DNA of 64,000 bases, taken from contig DASYAE010000203.1 in the NCBI GenBank assembly GCA_036501535.1, positions 11,945 to 75,944 of the forward strand, in the 5' to 3' direction. Positions 23,339 through 31,448 of the stretch are shown one piece after another (position 1 is the stretch's first letter; each line of letters opens with the position of its first letter). This DNA comes from DASYAE01 sp036501535. GTDB taxonomy: Bacteria > Actinomycetota > Actinomycetes > Streptomycetales > Catenulisporaceae. A model generated the notes under the pieces. It searched no databases. It had not been told where the DNA came from and saw only the letters and a program-made list of their open reading frames with translations. The translations under genes and the position numbers were made by a program.

Positions 23339-24327
23339 ACATCATCTCTTACCCCACTGCCGCCGCCACTACTACGACCACTGCTTCGGTCCCGACCGGT
23401 GCGGCCATCTGGGCCCGCGGGCTGCGCAAGAGCTTCGGCGAGAAGCTCGTGCTGGACGGGATCGACCTGACCGCCCAGCCCGGCACGATCCTGGCGCTGC
23501 TCGGACCGAACGGCGCGGGCAAGACCACGGCCGTGCACCTGCTCTCCACCTACCTGCGGCCGGATGCCGGCGAGATCCGGATCGCCGGGCACGACCCGGC
23601 CGCCGACCCGCAGGCGGTGCGCCGCGCGATCGGCGTGACCGGTCAGTTCTCTGCGGTGGACGGGTACCTGACCGGCCGGGAGAACCTGATGCTGATGGCT
23701 GATCTGCACCTGCTGCCGAGGGCCGCCGGGCGCCGCACGGCGGACGAGCTGCTGGAGCGGTTCGAGCTCGCCGAGGCGGCGGACAAGATGGCCTCGACCT
23801 ACTCCGGCGGGATGAAGCGCAAGCTGGACCTGGCGATGACGCTGGTCGGCGACCCGCAGGTGATCTTCCTGGACGAGCCGACCACGGGCCTTGACCCGCG
23901 CAGCCGGCGCACGATGTGGCAGATCATCCGGGATCTCGTCGCGGCGGGCACCACCATCCTGCTGACCACGCAGTATCTGGAGGAGGCCGACGAGCTGGCG
24001 CACCGCGTCGCAGTGCTCGACGGCGGCCGGATCGTCGCCGAGGGCACGCCGGCCGAGCTGAAGGCGCGCATCCCCGGCGGGCACATCGAGCTCTCCTTCG
24101 CCGAGCGCGCCGACTGGCAGGCCGCCGCCTCGCTGTTGGAGTCGGCGGGCCGGGACGAGGACGCCCTGACCCTTCAAGTGGCCGGCGCCGGCGGCGTGGG
24201 CAATCTGCGGACGCTGCTGAAGCGGCTGGACGACGCGCAGGTCGAGGTCGCGTCGCTGACCGTACACACCCCCGATCTCGACGACGTCTTCTTCGCCCTG
24301 ACCGGTGAGAAGGGAGAGGCACGATGA
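23335..24327 (+). CDS. ABC exporter ATPase, DrrA-like
   Basis: A 330-residue nucleotide-binding subunit: Walker A LLGPNGAGKTTAVHLL (about residue 60), Q-loop VTGQFSAVDGYLTGREN, signature YSGGMKRKLDLAM, Walker B VIFLDEPTTGLDP and H-loop ILLTTQYLEEADEL. The long C-terminal extension after residue 230 is characteristic of DrrA-type drug and lipid exporters. It would power the membrane protein encoded next, whose start overlaps its stop (ATGA). The substrate is unknown; candidates include products of the flanking biosynthetic genes. Confidence 0.94.
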   Translation: MNIISYPTAAATTTTTASVPTGAAIWARGLRKSFGEKLVLDGIDLTAQPGTILALLGPNGAGKTTAVHLLSTYLRPDAGEIRIAGHDPAADPQAVRRAIGVTGQFSAVDGYLTGRENLMLMADLHLLPRAAGRRTADELLERFELAEAADKMASTYSGGMKRKLDLAMTLVGDPQVIFLDEPTTGLDPRSRRTMWQIIRDLVAAGTTILLTTQYLEEADELAHRVAVLDGGRIVAEGTPAELKARIPGGHIELSFAERADWQAAASLLESAGRDEDALTLQVAGAGGVGNLRTLLKRLDDAQVEVASLTVHTPDLDDVFFALTGEKGEAR

Positions 24328-25175
24328 GTACTCTGACGATCACACCCCCCGCTGCCGACACGGCCAAGGACACGCGTGTGCACGCGATAGCCCACGCGCG
24401 GGTCATGCTGCGGCGCAACCTGCGGCACCTCCAGCGCTACCCGTCGCTGACCATCATGGTCACCGTGATGCCGATCGTGTTCCTGCTGCTGTTCGTGTAC
24501 GTGCTCGGCGGCACGCTCGGCTCGGGTCTCGGCGCCGGGATGCCGGCCGGGATGCACGGCGGCCGGGCCGCCTACGCCGACTACGTCGCCCCGGCCATCA
24601 TCCTGATGGCGGTCGCCGCTGCGGCGCAGGGCACTGCGATCGCTGTGGCGCAGGACATGACCGAGGGCGTCATCGCCCGGTTCCGCACCATGGCGGTGGC
24701 CCGTTCCTCGGTGCTCACCGGGCATGTGGTCGGCGCCGCGATCCAGACGCTGATCGGTGTGGTGGCGGTGACCGGGGCCGCGCTGGCGGTCGGGTTCCGC
24801 CCGCACGCCGACGTGGTCGAGTGGCTCGCCGCGCTCGGTGTGGTGCTGATGCTGACCTTCGCGGTCACCTGGCTGTGCGTCGGACTGGGCCTGTCGGCCA
24901 AGAGCGTGGAGACCGCGAGCAACTCGCCGATGTTCCTGATCCTGCTGCCGTTCCTGGGCAGCGGCTTCGTCCCGACTGCGTCGCTGCCCGCGGGGCTGCG
25001 CTACTTCGCCGACTACCAGCCGTTCACCCCGATCACCGAGACCCTGCGCGGCCTGCTGACCGGCACCAGGATCGGCGACAACCTGCTGATCACGATCGCC
25101 TGGTGCGTCGGCACCGCGGCAGTGTCCTACGTCTGGTCGCGCCGGCTGTACGAGCGCGAGCCGAAGCCGCGCTGA
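24324..25175 (+). CDS. ABC-2 type exporter membrane subunit
   Basis: A 283-residue integral membrane protein with six predicted helices. An N-terminal cytoplasmic stretch leads into SLTIMVTVMPIVFLLLFVYV, and the ABC-2 signature region LILLPFLGSGFVPTASLP is clear, followed by FADYQPFTPITETLRGLL. It pairs with the DrrA-like ATPase. It is the last gene of the RHH-DUF4097-ATPase-permease operon and is followed by a 15-bp hairpin terminator. Confidence 0.93.
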   Translation: MSTLTITPPAADTAKDTRVHAIAHARVMLRRNLRHLQRYPSLTIMVTVMPIVFLLLFVYVLGGTLGSGLGAGMPAGMHGGRAAYADYVAPAIILMAVAAAAQGTAIAVAQDMTEGVIARFRTMAVARSSVLTGHVVGAAIQTLIGVVAVTGAALAVGFRPHADVVEWLAALGVVLMLTFAVTWLCVGLGLSAKSVETASNSPMFLILLPFLGSGFVPTASLPAGLRYFADYQPFTPITETLRGLLTGTRIGDNLLITIAWCVGTAAVSYVWSRRLYEREPKPR

Positions 25176-25208
25176 CCGGCGCAGGCGGGGAAGGACAGAA
25201 CACACAAC

Positions 25209-25245
25209 CGACAGCAGGGCCCTCCTGGTGAGGGCCCTGCTGTCG
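25209..25245 (+). terminator. Hairpin terminator ending the exporter operon
   Basis: Perfect 15-bp inverted repeat, arms 25209-25223 (CGACAGCAGGGCCCT) and 25231-25245, with a 7-base loop. It isolates the exporter operon from the ketosynthase set that starts at 25371. Confidence 0.88.
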
Positions 25246-25370
25246 TCTTGGGCGTCGGCTGCGCGTCACCGGCATATCAGCGGGCGATCAGAGCCGGTGT
25301 GCATCCTGGAAGTGGCACACAGTGTCCGGATCGGCGTCTCCATCCCGCACAGAAAGCCGAGGTACCCGCC

Positions 25371-25616
25371 ATGAGCGTCTACGAGACGGTCACCAAGATC
25401 TTCGCCGACTCCTTCCGGGTGCCGGCCGACCAGATCAGCGCGGCGTCCACCATGGAAGAGCTCGAACTCGACTCGCTGGAGCTGGTCGAGCTCTCCCTGC
25501 TGATCGAGCAGGAGCTCGGCGTCACGCTCTCCGACGAGCAGCTGGCCGAGCGCAACCTCGACGTCGGCGGGCTCTGCGAGACGATCAGCACCCTGCTGGG
25601 TGCCGGAGCCCGGTGA
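25371..25616 (+). CDS. Acyl carrier protein
   Basis: An 81-residue acidic carrier protein. The phosphopantetheine attachment site is ELELDSLELVELSLLIEQE, Ser35. The four-helix ACP pattern and length are standard. It is distinct from housekeeping AcpP in context: it opens an operon of ketosynthase and AMP-ligase genes, so it probably carries the acyl chain for that pathway. GAGG lies about eight bases before the ATG. Its TGA overlaps the GTG of the KAS II gene. Confidence 0.93.
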   Translation: MSVYETVTKIFADSFRVPADQISAASTMEELELDSLELVELSLLIEQELGVTLSDEQLAERNLDVGGLCETISTLLGAGAR

Positions 25617-26868
25617 GCGCTGCCCGGACCCGGCGCACCGCCGACGTCACCGGCCTGGGCCTGGTCACCCCGGCCGGGATCGGCGTCGAGCCGACCTGGC
25701 GCCGGGTGTGCGCGGGCCGGCCGACCGCGGCCCTCGACCCGGACCTGGCCGGCGTCCCGGTCGGGATCTCCTGCCGGGTGCCCGGGTTCGATGCCGCCGT
25801 GCTGCTCGGCGGCCGGACCGCCCGCAGGCTCGACCCCTGCGCCCGGTTCGCCGTCGTCGCCGCGCGGGAGGCCGTGGCGGACGCCGGCCTCGATCCGCGG
25901 ACCTGGAACGGCGCGCGCGTCGCGGTCGTCCTCGGCGTCGGCGGGTACGGGGCGGCCTCGATCGACGAGCAGAGCCGGATCCTGCACACGCGGAGCGCCG
26001 AGCAGGTCTCGCCGCGCCTGCTGACGCTGAGCCTGCCGAACATGGCGGCCGGCCAGCTGGCCATCGACCTCGCGGCCACCGGGCCCTGCCTGACCATCGG
26101 CACCGCCTGCGCCTCCGGGACCTCGGCGCTGGGCGTGGCGCGCGACCTGTTGGCGCTCGGATACTGCGACATCGCGGTGGCCGGAGGGGCGGACGCCATG
26201 ATCAGCCCTCTGGTGATGGCGGGTTTCGCGAAGATGGGGCGCTCTCCCGGCGGCTGCACGATCCGGCGGGCGCCAGCCGTCCCTTCGACCGGGACCGGGA
26301 CGGGCTGGTCGCCGCCGAGGGCGCGGGCGTCCTCGTGCTGGAACGGCCCGAGCACGCGCGGGCGCGTGGTGCGCGGGTGCGCGGACGCATCGTCGGCTTC
26401 GGGATGTCCGCTGACGCGCACAGCCTCGCCGCACCCGCGCCGGACGGCGCCGGCCTGGAACTGGCCATGGCCAACGCGCTGGACGATGCGGGCGTCGCCG
26501 CGTCAGACATCGGACACGTCAACGCGCATGGCACGTCCACTCGGGCCAACGATCTGGTCGAGGCCCGCGTCATCGGCCGGGTGCTCGGTGCAGCAGCACC
26601 CTTGGTCACCTCGACCAAGGGAGTTACAGGGCACATGCTCGGCGCGGCTGGTGCCGTGGAGGCGGCGCTCACCCTGCTCGCGCTCGAGCGGCGGCTGGTA
26701 CCGCCCACCGCCAACCTCGAGAAGCTCGACGACGCGATCGAGCTGGACGTACCGACCAGCGCGACGCCGTGCGACGCGGCGCTGGCCATGAGCAATTCGG
26801 CGGGCTTCGGCGGCCAGAACGCCTCACTCGTGCTCGCCGCCGCCGCACAAGGAGAAGGAGGGGGCTGA
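25613..26868 (+). pseudogene. Beta-ketoacyl-ACP synthase II (FabF-like), frameshifted
   Basis: A KAS II enzyme of about 417 residues that would elongate acyl-ACP with malonyl-ACP. All catalytic motifs are present: Cys in GTACASGTSALG (about 166), His in NAHGTSTRAND and His in KGVTGHMLGAAGAVEA. They fall in two reading frames. The frame from the GTG at 25613 holds until GFAKMG. From there the family sequence (ALSRRLHDPAGASRPFDRDRDGLV) continues one frame over. A single missing G in the run at 26236-26239 explains this exactly. Either the gene is inactivated by a recent one-base deletion, or it is a base-call error in a homopolymer. There is no typical slippery context to suggest programmed frameshifting. 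It overlaps the ACP stop (GTGA) and is followed one base later by the KAS III gene. Confidence 0.88.
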
Positions 26869-26869
26869 C

Positions 26870-27967
26870 GTGTTGACCGACGAACTGTTCACCAATAAGT
26901 CGTTGTTCGAGAAACCGAGCCCGAGCAGCCGGTTCGAGGGGTTCGGCGGATATCTTCCGGCTGCCGTGCGGACCACGTCCGACCTGGTGCGGGAATTGCA
27001 ACTGTCCTCGCCGCTGCCTGTGCAGGCGGTCACCGGAGTAGCGCAGCGCCGGGTGTACGACCCGCGGCCCGAGGCCGGCGAGGACTCGTTCGGACTCGCC
27101 CTGCGCGCCGCGCGCGACGCGCTCGACAAGTCCCGCTACACCGCCGCCGACATCGACGTCGTCATATGCGCGTGCATCATCCGGATCAAGGACGGCGACG
27201 ACCTCTACTTCGAGCCCTCCTTCGCCGGCATGCTCGCGCGGGAGCTCGGCGCCGAACACGCCCTCCACTTCGATGTCTCCAATGCCTGCGCCGGCATGAT
27301 GACCGGCGTCTACCTGGTCGACCGGATGATCCGCGCGGGCTTGGTGCGCACCGGCCTCGTAGTCAGCGCCGAGCAGGCCACGCGCATCGCCCAAACCGCG
27401 TCGCGGGAGCTGACCGGCGTGCGCGATCCCCAGTTCGCCTCGCTCTCCGTCGGGGACTCCGCCGCGGCGGTGGTGCTTGACCGCTCGGTGGACGAGGCGG
27501 ACCGGATCCACTACGTCGAGATGATGACGTGCGCCGGTTACACAGACCTCTGCTTCGGTATGCCCAGCGAGCGGAGCGAGGGCCTGGCCATGTACACCGC
27601 GAGCGGCCGGATGCAGCACGAGGACCGGATACGCACGTGGGCGGCCTACCACCGGGACCGGCTGGCCGAGCGGGGGAGCACGTTCGGTGGCGAGGGCTTC
27701 GACTACGTCATCCACCACCAGGTCAGCACCCGGGTCATCGGCAAGCTGAACGCCGTCGGAGCCGAGGTTCTGGGCAGCGCGATGCCCGCGTCCCTGTCCG
27801 TCGTGGAGAAGTACGGCAACTGCGCGTCCACCTCGCACTTCGTGACGCTGCGCGAGCACCTCAGGGCCGGAACGGCGCGCCAGGGCTCGAAGTTCCTGCT
27901 GGTGCCGGCGGCCTCCGGCCTGGTCTTCGGCGTGCTGTCGGCGACGATCTCCAACCTGGGAGTGTGA
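26870..27967 (+). CDS. Beta-ketoacyl synthase III / OleA-like ketosynthase, catalytically complete
   Basis: A 365-residue thiolase-fold enzyme. The catalytic triad is intact: Cys in DVSNACAGMMTG (about 139), His in VIHHQVSTRVI (about 281) and Asn in EKYGNCASTSH (about 315). It would start or condense acyl chains from acyl-CoA or acyl-ACP. In ole and lipstatin pathways, related enzymes join two acyl chains head to head. A GTG start follows AAGGAGAAGGAGG. Tight packing between the KAS II and the second KAS III gene shows a single operon. The substrate cannot be read from sequence. Confidence 0.9.
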   Translation: MLTDELFTNKSLFEKPSPSSRFEGFGGYLPAAVRTTSDLVRELQLSSPLPVQAVTGVAQRRVYDPRPEAGEDSFGLALRAARDALDKSRYTAADIDVVICACIIRIKDGDDLYFEPSFAGMLARELGAEHALHFDVSNACAGMMTGVYLVDRMIRAGLVRTGLVVSAEQATRIAQTASRELTGVRDPQFASLSVGDSAAAVVLDRSVDEADRIHYVEMMTCAGYTDLCFGMPSERSEGLAMYTASGRMQHEDRIRTWAAYHRDRLAERGSTFGGEGFDYVIHHQVSTRVIGKLNAVGAEVLGSAMPASLSVVEKYGNCASTSHFVTLREHLRAGTARQGSKFLLVPAASGLVFGVLSATISNLGV

Positions 27968-27975
27968 GGCCCGCC

Positions 27976-28902
27976 ATGGCCACCGTCGTCAGCGCCGCAT
28001 CGTGCGCCGCGCCGGCCGGGCGGGAGGCGTCCGCCGTCGCGGACCTGGCCGGCCGGGCGGCGAAGGACTGCCTCAGCCGGGCCCGGCTCTCGCCGGAGCA
28101 GGTGAGCGTACTGATCAACGTCGGCGTGTACCGCGAGAACAACACGTTCGAGCCGGCGATCGGCGCGCTGGTGCAGCGCGAGGTCGGCATCAACCTCGAC
28201 TACACGGCTGCTGCGACGCCCAGCCCCGGCTTCTCGCTGGACCTGATGAACGGCGCCTGTGGCGTGCTCAACGCCGTGCAGGTGGCGCAGGTGCTCCTCG
28301 ATACCGGCAGCGCGGACAGGGTGCTGATCACCGCGGCCGACGTCCATCCGACCGGGCGGGCGCACTCAGACCCCGACTATCCCTATCGCGACTTCGGCGC
28401 CGCGCTTCTGCTGGCGCGCTGCGCCGGTTCCGGTTCCGTTTCTGGGCCCGGCTTCGGCCCGGTGGGGGTGAGCAGTCCCGGCGCGGCCTCCACGACTGCG
28501 GGCTTCCTGCGCACGGCGGGCATGGGCGAGTCGGGTCGCGGCCGGATCACGGTCCGGCGCGACGAGGACTTCGCCGAGCAGGTGCTCGCGGTGGCCGCGC
28601 GGACCGTCGCCGAGTACGGCCGGGCCGGCGACCTGGACCCGGACCGGGTCGTGCTGATCGCCTCCGGCCCCACGGCGGATTTCCCGCACCGGCTGGCCGA
28701 ACGGGTCGGGCTCGACCGATCCCGCGTCCTGGACGGGGTAAGGCCGGACCGGTCGGGGCGCCTGCCGCACACCGCGGCCCCCATCCTCGGCTACCTCGAG
28801 GCCGTCGCGCGCGGATTGCCCAGGCACGACGAGACGCAGGTGCTCGTGAGCGACGGCGCCGGGCCGTGCGTCGCCTGCGTCAGTTACCGGCCCGAGCCGT
28901 GA
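27976..28902 (+). CDS. KAS III-like protein with an incomplete triad
   Basis: A 308-residue thiolase-fold protein. The Cys is present in LMNGACGVLNAVQ (about Cys95). The position of the PHQAN His motif reads ASGPTADFPHRL, and the GN motif region reads SGRLPHTAAP, so the canonical His and Asn are not in their usual places. This suggests a partner subunit of the preceding complete KAS III, as in heterodimeric ketosynthases of lipstatin-type pathways. The start is the ATG at 27976, eight bases after the previous stop. Its stop overlaps the GTG of the OleC-like gene (GTGA). It may instead be an active enzyme with a rearranged site. Confidence 0.82.
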   Translation: MATVVSAASCAAPAGREASAVADLAGRAAKDCLSRARLSPEQVSVLINVGVYRENNTFEPAIGALVQREVGINLDYTAAATPSPGFSLDLMNGACGVLNAVQVAQVLLDTGSADRVLITAADVHPTGRAHSDPDYPYRDFGAALLLARCAGSGSVSGPGFGPVGVSSPGAASTTAGFLRTAGMGESGRGRITVRRDEDFAEQVLAVAARTVAEYGRAGDLDPDRVVLIASGPTADFPHRLAERVGLDRSRVLDGVRPDRSGRLPHTAAPILGYLEAVARGLPRHDETQVLVSDGAGPCVACVSYRPEP

Positions 28903-31346
28903 CCGCCCCGGCCGAGGAAATCGGTGCGGAGCGCGGTGCGGAGCGCGGCGCCGCCGGGCTGCTCGAGCACCACGCGACAGCCTTTCCGGATAAGGCCGCG
29001 ATCATCTACGCACAGGGTGACCGGTATCAGTACAAGCAGATGACCTACGGCGAGCTCTGGGACGGGGTCGAGCGGCTGGCGGCCGGCCTGTCCGCGGCGG
29101 GAATACAGCAGGGCTCGCGGGTCGTGCTCATGGCTGGCGCCGGGCCCGATCTTTACGCCGTCTTCTTCGCGCTGCTGCGGATCGGCGCCGTGCCGGTCGT
29201 CGTGGATCCGGGTATGGGCGTGCGCCGAATGCTGCGCTGCTACCGGGTCGCACGCGCGGAAACGCTGATCGGCCCTCCCATCGCGCATCTGATTCGGATG
29301 CTGTGCCGCCGGCCGTTCGCCGATGTCCGCGTCAAGATCATGCTCGGACGCCGCTTCTGGGGCTGCCACACTCTCTCGGCGCTCAAGGCCGATCGACGCA
29401 TCGGCACCGAAGCGACGCCGACGCCGACGGTGCAGAGCGACGACCTGATGATGGTCGCCTTCACCACCGGCAGCACCGGTCGGGCCAAGGGCGTGGAGTA
29501 CACGCACCGGACGATCGCGGCAGCCGCCCACGCCCTGCGTTCTGCGCACGCGCGCACTATCGACGACGTCTGCCTCGTCACGCTTCCGCTCTACGGCGTA
29601 CTCGACCTCTTGCTCGGCGCGACACTCGTGATGGCACCGGTCTCACCGACCAAGGTCGGCAGCGCCGATCCGGCGGAACTGGCCGACGTGATGAACCGGT
29701 ACCGCATATCCACGCTGTACGCGTCCCCTGCGCTGCTGCGCCGGTTCGGCGAGTACTTGGCCACGCATCGGATCGCTGTGCCCGACTTGCGCTGCGTGGT
29801 CGGCGGCGGTGCCCCGGTCGCCCCGGACATCGTCGCCGCGCTGCGTCAGGGCCTTGGCGCGACAGCGCGGATTCACGCGGCCTACGGCGCCACCGAGGGT
29901 TTGCCCATCGCGTCGATCGAGTCGGCCGAGATCCTCGGCGAGACCGCCGCGCGCAGCGCACTCGGCGACGGCACCTGCGTGGGCCGACCGGTGCAGGGCA
30001 CTGACGTGCGGATCATCCGAGTCTCGGACGGGCCGCTGCCGCGCTGGGATCCCGCGCTGCTCGTCCCTCCGGGTGAGATCGGCGAGATCGCCGTCGCGGG
30101 CGAGAACATCAGCCCTCGCTATCACGCGGCGGCGGATGCTGATGCGGCACACAAGATCCACGAACACACCCGCATCTGGCACCGCACCGGAGATCTCGGC
30201 TATCTCGACGACCAGGGCCGGCTGTGGTTCTGCGGCCGCCTGTCGCAGCGGGTGCGTGCCACCACCGGGCGCGACCTATACACCGTCAGCTGTGAGGGCG
30301 TGCTGAATGCGCACCCACTCGTGCGTCGCTGTGCTCTGGTCGGCGTCGGCATGCCAGGTACGCAGCGCCCGGTGGTATGCGTTGAGACAGTGCCCGAAGT
30401 CACTCACGCGGACTGGCCGCAGCTGCACTCCGAACTACGCGCCCTCGCCGCCGCACAGCCGCTGACGGCACAGCTGGAGGTCTTCCTCAAGCACCCGTCG
30501 TTCCCGGTCGACATCCGCCACAACGCCAAGATCGGGCGGGAACTGCTCGCGCGCTGGGCCGAGGAGCAGCTGACGCGGCCTACCGTTCGCAAGCGAATAC
30601 GGCAGTGGGCACTGCGCGCCATCCCCTTGGCCGGCTGGGCCTATCTGATCGCAGGCCTCATATATCCGAGTACGCAGCCGGTCCTGCTGGCCCTCTGGTG
30701 CCTCGACGCGTTCCTGAGCGTGGTGGTGCACGCCGCGCAGGTTCCGCGGGCGGTGCGCCGGGGCCGGGCTGCCGGCCGGCGAGCGGCGTCGGCCGCGATC
30801 CCGACCATGATCCTCGGCGCCACCTGGTGGCGTCAGTTCCCTGCGGCCGCGCGGGATATGGGGCCCGCGCGACCGCTCCGGCTTCCTGCCGCGCCTGCTC
30901 GCCCGGATGGTGGACGGCCGGCTGCCCGACCTGTCCGGCGGCAGGACGGTGCTGGCGTCGCTGTGCCACTGCGACAACGCGGTCGCCGCATCGCTGCTCG
31001 CGGGAAGCGCGCCGGCCGAGGTGGTAGGCGGCCGGCCGTACTTCATCGCGGACAAGGAGACGACCGACCTGTGGGCGTTCCTGGCCTGGGTCGCCGACAT
31101 GTTCGGCGCCAGTCCTCCCACGCGCCGCGTCCCGCCGCCGGTGCGGGACGCGGCGGTCGCGGTGCTGGAGACCGTCTGGCGCCTGCCCGGCCTCGCCGCC
31201 CGCCGCGAGCCGCCGCTCAGCCGGTACTCGGTCGCGCTGCTCACGCGATCAACCACCTACAACACGGCGGCAGCCGAGCGAGACCTCGGTTACGTTCCGG
31301 TGATCGATCAGGAGTCCGGGCTGCTGCGGCTGCGGGACTGGGTTGA
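28899..31346 (+). CDS. OleC-like AMP-dependent beta-lactone synthetase with a C-terminal membrane segment
   Basis: The first 558 or so residues are an ANL-superfamily enzyme of OleC type. The OleC-specific VVVDPGMGVRRML lies near residue 106. The P-loop is FTTGSTGRAKGVEYTH (about 188), with YGATEGLPIA (328), WHRTGDLGYLDD (426) and FPVDIRHNAKIGRELL (about 540, catalytic Lys). OleC turns beta-hydroxy acids into beta-lactones at the expense of ATP. A hydrophobic part follows (WAYLIAGLIYPSTQPVLLAL and FLSVVVHAAQV, about 570-615) and then GATWWRQF. After about residue 645 the frame runs antiphase to an OleD remnant and yields an Arg/Pro-rich tail with no family, stopping at 31346. The functional protein is therefore probably residues 1-645. 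The GTG overlaps the stop of the KAS III-like gene. Long-chain acyl-AMP ligase activity is the alternative reading. Confidence 0.86.
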   Translation: MTAPAEEIGAERGAERGAAGLLEHHATAFPDKAAIIYAQGDRYQYKQMTYGELWDGVERLAAGLSAAGIQQGSRVVLMAGAGPDLYAVFFALLRIGAVPVVVDPGMGVRRMLRCYRVARAETLIGPPIAHLIRMLCRRPFADVRVKIMLGRRFWGCHTLSALKADRRIGTEATPTPTVQSDDLMMVAFTTGSTGRAKGVEYTHRTIAAAAHALRSAHARTIDDVCLVTLPLYGVLDLLLGATLVMAPVSPTKVGSADPAELADVMNRYRISTLYASPALLRRFGEYLATHRIAVPDLRCVVGGGAPVAPDIVAALRQGLGATARIHAAYGATEGLPIASIESAEILGETAARSALGDGTCVGRPVQGTDVRIIRVSDGPLPRWDPALLVPPGEIGEIAVAGENISPRYHAAADADAAHKIHEHTRIWHRTGDLGYLDDQGRLWFCGRLSQRVRATTGRDLYTVSCEGVLNAHPLVRRCALVGVGMPGTQRPVVCVETVPEVTHADWPQLHSELRALAAAQPLTAQLEVFLKHPSFPVDIRHNAKIGRELLARWAEEQLTRPTVRKRIRQWALRAIPLAGWAYLIAGLIYPSTQPVLLALWCLDAFLSVVVHAAQVPRAVRRGRAAGRRAASAAIPTMILGATWWRQFPAAARDMGPARPLRLPAAPARPDGGRPAARPVRRQDGAGVAVPLRQRGRRIAARGKRAGRGGRRPAVLHRGQGDDRPVGVPGLGRRHVRRQSSHAPRPAAGAGRGGRGAGDRLAPARPRRPPRAAAQPVLGRAAHAINHLQHGGSRARPRLRSGDRSGVRAAAAAGLG

Positions 31347-31389
31347 GTCGATCGGCGGCGTGCGGGAGTTCGCGCGCGCCGTGCGCTGA
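30838..31389 (+). pseudogene. OleD/3beta-HSD-type dehydrogenase remnant (N-terminal half missing)
   Basis: In the +1 frame from about 30838, the sequence SLRPRGIWGPRDRSGFLPRL leads into HCDNAVAASLLAG, GRPYFIADKETTDLWAFLAW, SRYSVALLTRSTTY and ERDLGYVPVIDQESGL. This is the C-terminal half of an OleD-like short-chain dehydrogenase of the 3beta-HSD type. The Rossmann GxxGxxG motif and the YxxxK catalytic pair, about 160 residues, are absent. The fragment abuts the membrane segment of the OleC-like gene in a different frame. The junction lies near 30825-30842. I read it as a deletion that removed the NAD-binding half of oleD. It has no plausible start of its own; ATG 30919 would give a 156-residue piece. 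The intact enzyme would have reduced the beta-keto product to the beta-hydroxy acid used by OleC. Confidence 0.8.
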
Positions 31390-31448
31390 GCAGCCGTTCT
31401 TGGCGCAGTCGGTAGCTCATACGTTCGAACAGGCGTAGAGTCGAGCTG

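Noticed and set aside
26230..26245. Programmed -1/+1 frameshift in the KAS II gene
   Set aside because: There is no slippery heptamer with downstream structure, and KAS II enzymes are not known to use recoding; a one-base loss is the simpler reading.
31423..31430. GTTCGAAC palindrome before alkB as a LexA box
   Set aside because: The actinobacterial SOS box has CGAAC-N4-GTTCG, the opposite half-site orientation; no other damage-box features fit.
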